Shown piece by piece: positions 57,524-64,000 of a stretch of 64,000 bases of DNA. The number at the start of each line of letters is the position of its first letter. Within the stretch, counting starts at the first letter, position 1. Under the pieces are notes generated by a model. The model was not told the DNA's origin. It ran no database searches and worked only from the letters and a program-made list of their open reading frames with translations. A program made the translations under genes and the position numbers. The DNA comes from Manduca sexta (Eukaryota; Arthropoda; Insecta; Lepidoptera; Sphingidae): positions 1,470,727 to 1,534,726 of the forward strand of contig NC_051123.1 of assembly GCF_014839805.1 (NCBI RefSeq), in the 5' to 3' direction.

Positions 57524-58495
57524 ATCATCACATTCGGAGTAGCTTGTATGCAGAGTATTCAATTTAGAAGACATAATATGGTTGATACCCAATGAACATT
57601 TCGGTGTAGAGTAAATGAGAAGGCAGATCTAAACAATGGAAGGATTTTGTAGTATTGATATCCGAGATGGAATATTTTAAGGCTTATTTCCTCAAAACTT
57701 CCTTTCCTAGATCCGCCTGTATAGATATTATTTATATGAAACTGATATTAATTTGGTTCAAATTCGATGGAAGAACATACTGTATCTACTTATTAATATT
57801 TAACGTTCACTAAAGCTAACTATTTTATCTGCATTTCCAATGGAAACTTATAAAATTACTATATAAAGCGTGTTGCAGAAAGAAGGAATAAAAACTGATA
57901 TAAAAATACATGGTTTATAGCTTATGGGTAAAGTAAAAAAAATAAATTTGAATTAACTATTAACAATCATCAATTAATATTTATAAAATTTACTTAATAT
58001 ATAACAAAATAAGATGTTATTGTTGACGTCAGTATACATATCTAGCTAGTGCTACCGATTGTTTTTAAGTTGATATTAATTAAATAATATTATTAGGTTT
58101 AGGCGTTATTCACTTTCAGTGATGAACAACCAAACACACTTTATTATGACAGTAATTTTTGATACCTCTATTCTGCAACACCCTGTATATTGAAAATATA
58201 ATCTTTACAGTTAAATATACTACGATAAAATTAATTAAATAATATTATAGCACAAACAATTTTTACCAATATTTAAGTGATTGATATTACATTATTAAAA
58301 ATATTAATTATAGTTCATAATTTTGCAAAACGAGTGAGTCATAATATTCATAATAATATTAATATAACAATTGGTATTTCAAAATCTATTCCGTCCAAAA
58401 TGTTCAATTAATAGGAAATTTCTTGACAATAATACGAAATAATAAAAATTCTTAAAAAAAAAAATATTTTTGAGTCTTTTAGAAGGAGGTTAGTA
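57524..58495 (+). other. CPD 3' UTR and intergenic sequence
   Basis: No coding block. AATAAA at 57887-57892, about 365 bases after the stop, is the likely poly(A) signal. AT-rich beyond it. Confidence 0.55.
57887..57892 (+). terminator. Candidate poly(A) signal of CPD
   Basis: Canonical AATAAA, the first well-placed one after the stop codon. Confidence 0.5.
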
Positions 58496-58520
58496 TCTAT
58501 ACTATTATATAAAGCTGAAG

Positions 58521-58570
58521 AGTTTGTTTGTTTGTTTGTTTGTTTGTTTGTTTGTTTGTTTGTTTGTTTG
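58521..58570 (+). repeat. (GTTT)n microsatellite
   Basis: About twelve uninterrupted GTTT units near the 5' end of the Helitron. Confidence 0.9.
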
Positions 58571-58575
58571 AACGC

Positions 58576-59317
58576 GCTAATCTCAGGAACTACCGGTCCA
58601 AACTGAAAAATTCTTTTTGCGTTGGATAGCCCTTTGTTCGTGGAGTGCTATAGGCTATATATCATCACGCTATACCCAAAAGGAGCGGGGCAGTAATGGC
58701 TAATCTCAGGAACTACCGGTCCAAACTGAAAAATTCTTTTGCGTTGGATAGCCCTTTGTTCGTGGAGTGCTATAGGCTATATATCATCACGCTATACCCA
58801 ATAGGAGCGGGGCAGTAATGGCTAATCTCAGGAACTACCGGTCCAAACTGAAAAATTCTTTTTGCGTTGGATAGCCCTTTGTTCGTGGAGAGCTATATAT
58901 AGGCTATATATCATCACGCTATATTCAATAGGAGCGGAGCAGTAATAGCTAATCTCAGGAACTACCGATTCGAACTGAAAAAATATTTTTGTGTTGAATA
59001 GTCCTTTGTTTGTGGAGTGCTCAAAGTTATATATCATCACGATATGATCAATAGGAGCGGAGCAGTAATGGCTAATCTCAGGAACTACCGGTTTCAACTG
59101 AAAAATTCGTTTTGTGTTGGATAGCCCTTTATTTGTGGACCGCTATAAGTTATATATCATCACGCTATGACCAATAGGAGCGGAGCAGTAATGGCTAATC
59201 TCAGGAACTACCGGTTTGAACTGAAAAAATCTTTTTTGTGTTGGATAGCCCTTTGTTCCTGGAGTGCTATAGGCTATATATCATCATGCTATAACCAATA
59301 GGAGCGGAGCAGTAATG
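58576..59317 (+). repeat. Six tandem ~123-bp units inside the Helitron
   Basis: Units begin GCTAATCTCAGGAACTACCG at 58576, 58699, 58821, 58948, 59071 and 59194, and end GGAGCGG(G/A)(G/C)CAGTAATG. The first two or three units are almost identical, the later ones more diverged, consistent with recent expansion at the 5' side. Confidence 0.92.
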
Positions 59318-59645
59318 AAACATGTTGCAAAAACGGGGAAAATTATGAGTTTTGAGAGCTTCCGTTGCCTGCGCTGCGTAAACGGTTAAAGTTATGCAAC
59401 AATGATGTATGACGGGATTGTTTCACTTAAAAAGTTCTAAATAATATATCAAAGTCCCCAGCTGAATCTGTCTGCCTTAACGTGTTAAACTCAAAAACTA
59501 CCTAACGTATTAAGATGAAATTTGGTATGGAGACAGTTTGAGACCCTGGGAAGAACATAGGCTCCCGGGAAACTACTATTTTTATAACGGAAAACTTTAG
59601 CCTGAAAAACTTTATAACGCGGGCGGAGCCGCGAGCAAAAGCTAG

Positions 59646-61710
59646 TTTTCAATATTTTTTATGCATATCACATAGTCAATTATTTTTGAGATGAACCGAA
59701 TTAGATTTATACTATATTTATATACAAAATAAGTAGTAACACTTGACTCTGCTTTGTATCGATTGCAATTATGGGGTTTACGTATAAATATCACACGACT
59801 TTCCTAAGGTCTTTTAAAATATATATATACTGTACTGAACTTAAAACATAAGTTAACCATTATATTACAAAAAAGTGCTTTTTACTTTTACTATCATTGG
59901 AGACTTAAGTCTTACACAGTCAATTTACAGTATTAAATACGGTATACAAGCCTTGCATTCCACTTTACTGGCTTTAAATTTCAACTACTTATTTAAAATC
60001 TAAAATGAATAGCACAAAAATGTACTAATTTCTACTTAATTGGGCCCTTTTGGCTACATTGTTATGTACTGATCAACAATTGACTTGCTTTTAAACTGAC
60101 CTGAAAGTAATCACGTATAGTTTAGAGCTCTTTTATCTTAAAAAAAAATAGAAGGTTTAGAGAACAATAACTAAAGTTACTAACTGCAGGCCTGTCATAA
60201 AAAATAGCGTCAGCTGTACCAATATAATAACAATTAGTCTTACTTATAAACTTATTTTAGCGTTAAAAGGTGGTTAAGAATTTCTTAGCTTTCAAAACAT
60301 CACCGATTCCGAGTTTAAACCTCATTAAGAGACAAGATGGCGGGTTTTGACTTACAGCTGATTGAGTAAATTTGTGTTTTAACTAAACATAGCTTTGCGA
60401 GATTTTTATAAGTAAGACTGAATGTGTTTAAATATCGTTTTGCTGATTTTTAAATCTTTTTTCAATACAAAAATATCTTGAGTGTAAATGTGTAAAATAT
60501 TTTTAAACATTATGTTATTCTTTTCGATTTTCTTATTCTATCTTTGTAGACTGATTCTGGACATTCCTTTGCTATATCTAAAATTGTAGGAACTTTATTT
60601 AATACTTAAACTGATCTTTTATGTTTCAATGAAATAGGATGTTTTTACCGAAGTAATGATGAGAATTATTTTATGAATTGTCATACATATTAAATGAATG
60701 TAAAAAACTTTACTCAATATTGGTTTCATTAATTATTAAATTTATAAATAAAATACATAAAAACTAATATAAAGAATATAAGGAGACTTATTTAAAATTT
60801 CTTGAACGATTTGTAGTTAATTATTAATTTTGTCTTTTGATTATATGTGATCAAAAACCTATTTATCAATATTTTTAGTAATAAGACAGATTATAAAATG
60901 TAGTGAATCTCCTAATAAATGAATGTCGAGTTATATTTATTGAAGTTTATATCGAATTTACAAAATTGTACCTAATATATAAATCAAAATGGTGCTTATA
61001 TTGTAACGGTTTTTGAACTTTTACAATGTGTATTACGTATTTATTGTAAGCTTGTGATAGTTTTGTTATGTAGAAATAAATCATAATAATTTAGTATATT
61101 AGTGTTTTATTTTGTAACTCTTCAATAGTCCAACGGATTATTAAAAGGTTTGCAATCTACGATGGCACTCTGTCTCTTGTATATTATGCCAAATTATGTA
61201 AAAGTTAATTAGATAACTTCCTTCAACTATATTAAATAACATTCTGACTGAGCATTCTGACTTGATTCGTTACCCTATAGGCTATATATAAAATAAAATA
61301 TCCTCTGTGAATATTTATAATAACGATAATAGCCGTAAATTAAGTAAACGATGCAATACTCAGAAAAACTACAGAAATTACATTTTACGACAACATTGAG
61401 CAATAATATAACAAAACTATTTAGAGAATACGTCCTAAACTATGTAATATGAAATATTTCATAATATAAAACACGCTGTAGCTATTAACTTTATCATTCG
61501 TTCTTATTATAGAATGATAGACTATAGTCTATATTTGGCCTACTTTTTATTAACTGTGCAAATAGTCAAGTGACAATTGACATTTATTTATTTCGTGTGA
61601 TGCGAATTTATTGAAAAAAAAAGTTGCAGCCTTTTTATGATTTTACGATGAATATTACCGACCTGACCTGATCGCAGGTATACGGTAGTCGCGTGTCGTG
61701 TATTATTGTG
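59646..61710. other. Intergenic stretch and 5' region of the KIAA2013 homologue
   Basis: AT-rich, no coding block or clear transposon. The last 150 bases before the ATG are more GC-balanced and probably hold the promoter and 5' UTR. Confidence 0.5.
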
Positions 61711-63585
61711 ATGGAAGTGAGGAGTGACCACAACGACATGAGTCGTAGAGCGGGTGAACTCTTGCGGCGAATCAACCGCATCGCGGACGGTCCCATGACT
61801 CGAAAGAAACTGGTAATTATAGTGCTATTTGTTGTGTTTTTACTGCTCTACATCGGGCCTTCTTTGATGAACTGGCTCTTCAGCGAGGAGAGCGGGACGA
61901 GTCATCAAAACGTGTGTCAGAAAAACTTTTTGAGTCCCTACGAGAACGCGCTCAATGAGTACGATGCCTATATGAGGCAAGAGACGTCGGCGACGCTCTC
62001 CTCTCTTAGCCACAACTATGTGCCTTACGTCGGAAACGGCTTATTGGGAATGGCGTTGGAACACGATTCACATCTGAACATTAAATATGGAAGGACTCTA
62101 TCCTTACCTCTCTACTATCACCCTTTGTACATAGTAGATGATTACGAGATGAAAGAATTCACTGTGTCAGACTACAAAAATGGTATCATCAATAGATTCC
62201 AATGTTCAAACACTGGTGTACATATTTCATACCAATATTATGCACACAGAACTATACCATCACTATTTGTCCAAGAAATATGGATAAACAACCCCACAAA
62301 CAAAGAGAAGATGTTACATATTTCAACACCCAGGGTATCAGACTGGGAGACAGCTGTAAAACAGACCGTAAAGCTGCATCAAGGTGTTGATACAAAAGAA
62401 TATGAAGTTGTTACAGGAATGATTACAATACCTGACAGTGAAAATGTTATAGCAGCAGCTGTAGTGTCCAGGAAACTTAGTAACACCCTAAAAGTTGAGG
62501 CTCGAGATGGACTAGACCTGCTTATATTAACTACGGTACAATACAGCAGACCAATCAATAAAGCAGACTATGCAAAACATAAAGATTTAGTGGAGAAAAA
62601 AGCTTTAGAAGAAATGGAAAAAGTAATAGCACTCACAGGTGACCGGCCAGCTGTTAAGAAGCTGAAGGAAAACCATGCACGGGTATGGCAGGGGCTCTGG
62701 TACACAGGATTTTATATTTCTGACTCCAAAGCTGAAGGCATCATCAATGGAGACCGTATTAACGCGACAATCTATGCAATATTGTCACAAGTACGTAGCT
62801 ATGAACATGAGGAGCATATAAAACCTGCAACAAAATCTGATATATTACGCTCCTTGACATATTCCGAAGGTTGCTATGAAGGGCATTCAACATTAGATGC
62901 TTTCAATTTATGGAAACCATTAAATAGTTTAGGCAATCTGAATGCAGTGGCCAGTGTGTGGTTATTGACATTAGAAAAGCAAGGCTGCCACAATCTGTTA
63001 AGAGCTGGTGCAAGTGGGGTGAACCAGGCAATGATACTTAGTTTTGGTAGCTTACGTTTCAGCAACCAACACTTAGAATACAACATCCATCCATCAAAAC
63101 TGCACAGAGATTTCTTATTTAGACGCATTAATTATGGCAACATGACACATGTCAACATTAGTGTAATCGTCCAAGAGGACAACAAAGCAGCTATATTTGT
63201 TGCTCTAGATCGGTCAGACAAAACTTACTATGCTTGTGATGGAGGTTGTTTAGATTCTCCTGTTCAGCTGGGACCGTACAGGAAATACTTCCCGGTGAAG
63301 TTAACGGAGCCTTTAACTGCTATATTGTACATCACCGCAGATAAGCAACACATGGAGGACTTACGGCACGCCATCCATGTAAAGGAGGTTGTGGAAGCTC
63401 CTCCTCACGAAAACCATATAATAGCCTTGCATAAACATGGCCACAGTTTGGGTGGTCTAAATCCATTGTTCTGGATATCTATAATAGTTCTCATTGTGGT
63501 CTTCCATCTCTTCCTATGCAGAATAATAATGAATGAGTTCTGTGACAGTGGAGTGAGTTACAGAAGGCTTTATAACAAACCTTGA
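61711..63585 (+). CDS. KIAA2013: KIAA2013 homologue, membrane protein, 624 aa
   Basis: An uncharacterised but conserved animal membrane protein, similar in length to the human protein (about 630 aa). It has an N-terminal hydrophobic helix at about residues 34-57 after a basic segment (M-T-R-K-K), a large middle region, and a second helix near residues 583-603 (F-W-I-S-I-I-V-L-I-V-V-F-H-L-F-L) followed by a short tail. Recognised family landmarks are the T-Y-S-E-G-C-Y-E-G-H-S-T segment, L-E-K-Q-G-C, I-L-S-F-G-S-L-R-F and Y-A-C-D-G-G-C-L-D. The whole frame is one exon. The ATG at 61711 is the first in frame after an upstream stop at 61669-61671; a second ATG ten codons in (61738) is possible. 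The function is not known; the topology suggests an ER/secretory membrane location. Confidence 0.93.
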   Translation: MEVRSDHNDMSRRAGELLRRINRIADGPMTRKKLVIIVLFVVFLLLYIGPSLMNWLFSEESGTSHQNVCQKNFLSPYENALNEYDAYMRQETSATLSSLSHNYVPYVGNGLLGMALEHDSHLNIKYGRTLSLPLYYHPLYIVDDYEMKEFTVSDYKNGIINRFQCSNTGVHISYQYYAHRTIPSLFVQEIWINNPTNKEKMLHISTPRVSDWETAVKQTVKLHQGVDTKEYEVVTGMITIPDSENVIAAAVVSRKLSNTLKVEARDGLDLLILTTVQYSRPINKADYAKHKDLVEKKALEEMEKVIALTGDRPAVKKLKENHARVWQGLWYTGFYISDSKAEGIINGDRINATIYAILSQVRSYEHEEHIKPATKSDILRSLTYSEGCYEGHSTLDAFNLWKPLNSLGNLNAVASVWLLTLEKQGCHNLLRAGASGVNQAMILSFGSLRFSNQHLEYNIHPSKLHRDFLFRRINYGNMTHVNISVIVQEDNKAAIFVALDRSDKTYYACDGGCLDSPVQLGPYRKYFPVKLTEPLTAILYITADKQHMEDLRHAIHVKEVVEAPPHENHIIALHKHGHSLGGLNPLFWISIIVLIVVFHLFLCRIIMNEFCDSGVSYRRLYNKP

Positions 63586-64000
63586 ACTCTTATAAATTTG
63601 TATACAAACAAATATGGTTACAATGTCTGTAGTTTGTTTCCCTTTGCACAAATTAATTTGGGAAATAGAGCTCAATTGTATTACAATTAGACCATGTTAA
63701 AGGGACAAGTTTATCGTTTTAGAAAATTGTGATTGTAAATTTGAGGCAAATGTATATTTAGTAACTATTGAAAGCATTGACCTTGCAATTTTTTTATTTA
63801 ATTTTCTTTTATGTATGCATATATTGTCTGAATCTTTTCATAAACCATTATTATGAAGCAAGTACTGCCACTAGTTTATAAAGTAATGAAATAATATTCT
63901 AAAATCTGAAAATTATGATTGTTAATAAAAAAGCAATAATAACAAAAATAATATGTACCTACTTGTCTATTTGTCACTACTTCTGTTTATCTTTGTGGCC
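63586..64000 (+). other. 3' UTR of the KIAA2013 homologue
   Basis: AT-rich with no frame. AATAAA at 63924-63929 is the likely poly(A) signal, about 340 bases after the stop. Confidence 0.6.

Larger units (their letters stand above)
58496..59645 (+). mobile_element. Non-autonomous Helitron, 1150 bp, with an internal tandem array
   Basis: 5' end TCTATACTATTATATAAAGC preceded by A; 3' end has the hairpin CGCGGGCGGAGCCGCG, then AGCAAAAG and CTAG followed by T, matching the TC...hairpin...CTRR layout and A|T insertion of Helitrons. It carries no Rep/helicase coding. Inside are a (GTTT)n run and six 123-bp tandem units. Confidence 0.82.

Noticed and set aside
58828..59097. 89-aa - strand frame with internal repeats
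   Set aside because: It reads the 123-bp tandem units of the Helitron; the repetition is from the DNA array.

Overview
The window is AT-rich animal DNA with spliced genes: GT-AG introns, long non-coding stretches and many dispersed repeats. The repeat set (tRNA-headed SINEs, RTE/Jockey-type LINE 3' ends with TGA/CAT tails, MITEs, and Helitron-like elements with TC...CTRR ends) together with the gene content points to an insect, most likely a moth or butterfly (Lepidoptera). Nothing looks bacterial or viral, and no CRISPR array or operon is present.

Three protein-coding genes can be supported, all on the + strand. (1) The 3' part of a rhomboid-family intramembrane serine protease (stet / RHBDL2-like) lies at 16874-18870 in four exons carrying the GASGG serine and the later catalytic histidine. 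Its 5' exons were not found. (2) A complete carboxypeptidase D gene (Drosophila silver) lies at 24543-57523. I assembled 22 exons whose phases all agree and which give 1390 codons plus stop: signal peptide, two active-type zinc carboxypeptidase domains each followed by a transthyretin-like domain, a third carboxypeptidase-like domain that has lost its zinc ligands and catalytic glutamate, one transmembrane helix and an acidic cytosolic tail. (3) An intronless homologue of human KIAA2013 (membrane protein, 624 aa) lies at 61711-63585.

Layout: 1-16.8 kb is non-coding and repeat-rich (or 5' intron of the rhomboid gene); 16.9-18.9 kb rhomboid; 19-24.5 kb AT-rich intergenic/3'UTR; 24.5-57.5 kb carboxypeptidase D, whose introns hold most of the transposon debris; 57.5-61.7 kb intergenic with a Helitron; 61.7-63.6 kb KIAA2013 homologue. 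The genes are independent transcription units. Rhomboid and carboxypeptidase D both act in the secretory pathway, but nothing here links their functions.

The most interesting observations are a probable short, membrane-tailed one-domain carboxypeptidase D isoform made by reading past the exon 6 donor; a decayed duplicate of exon 10 in the following intron; a ~70-bp duplication of an intron end flanking a LINE fragment next to exon 13; a 3' splice site apparently supplied by a dispersed repeat; a 1.15-kb Helitron carrying a six-copy 123-bp array; and several pairs of MITEs with clear terminal inverted repeats. I see no convincing wholly new multi-gene system in this window.
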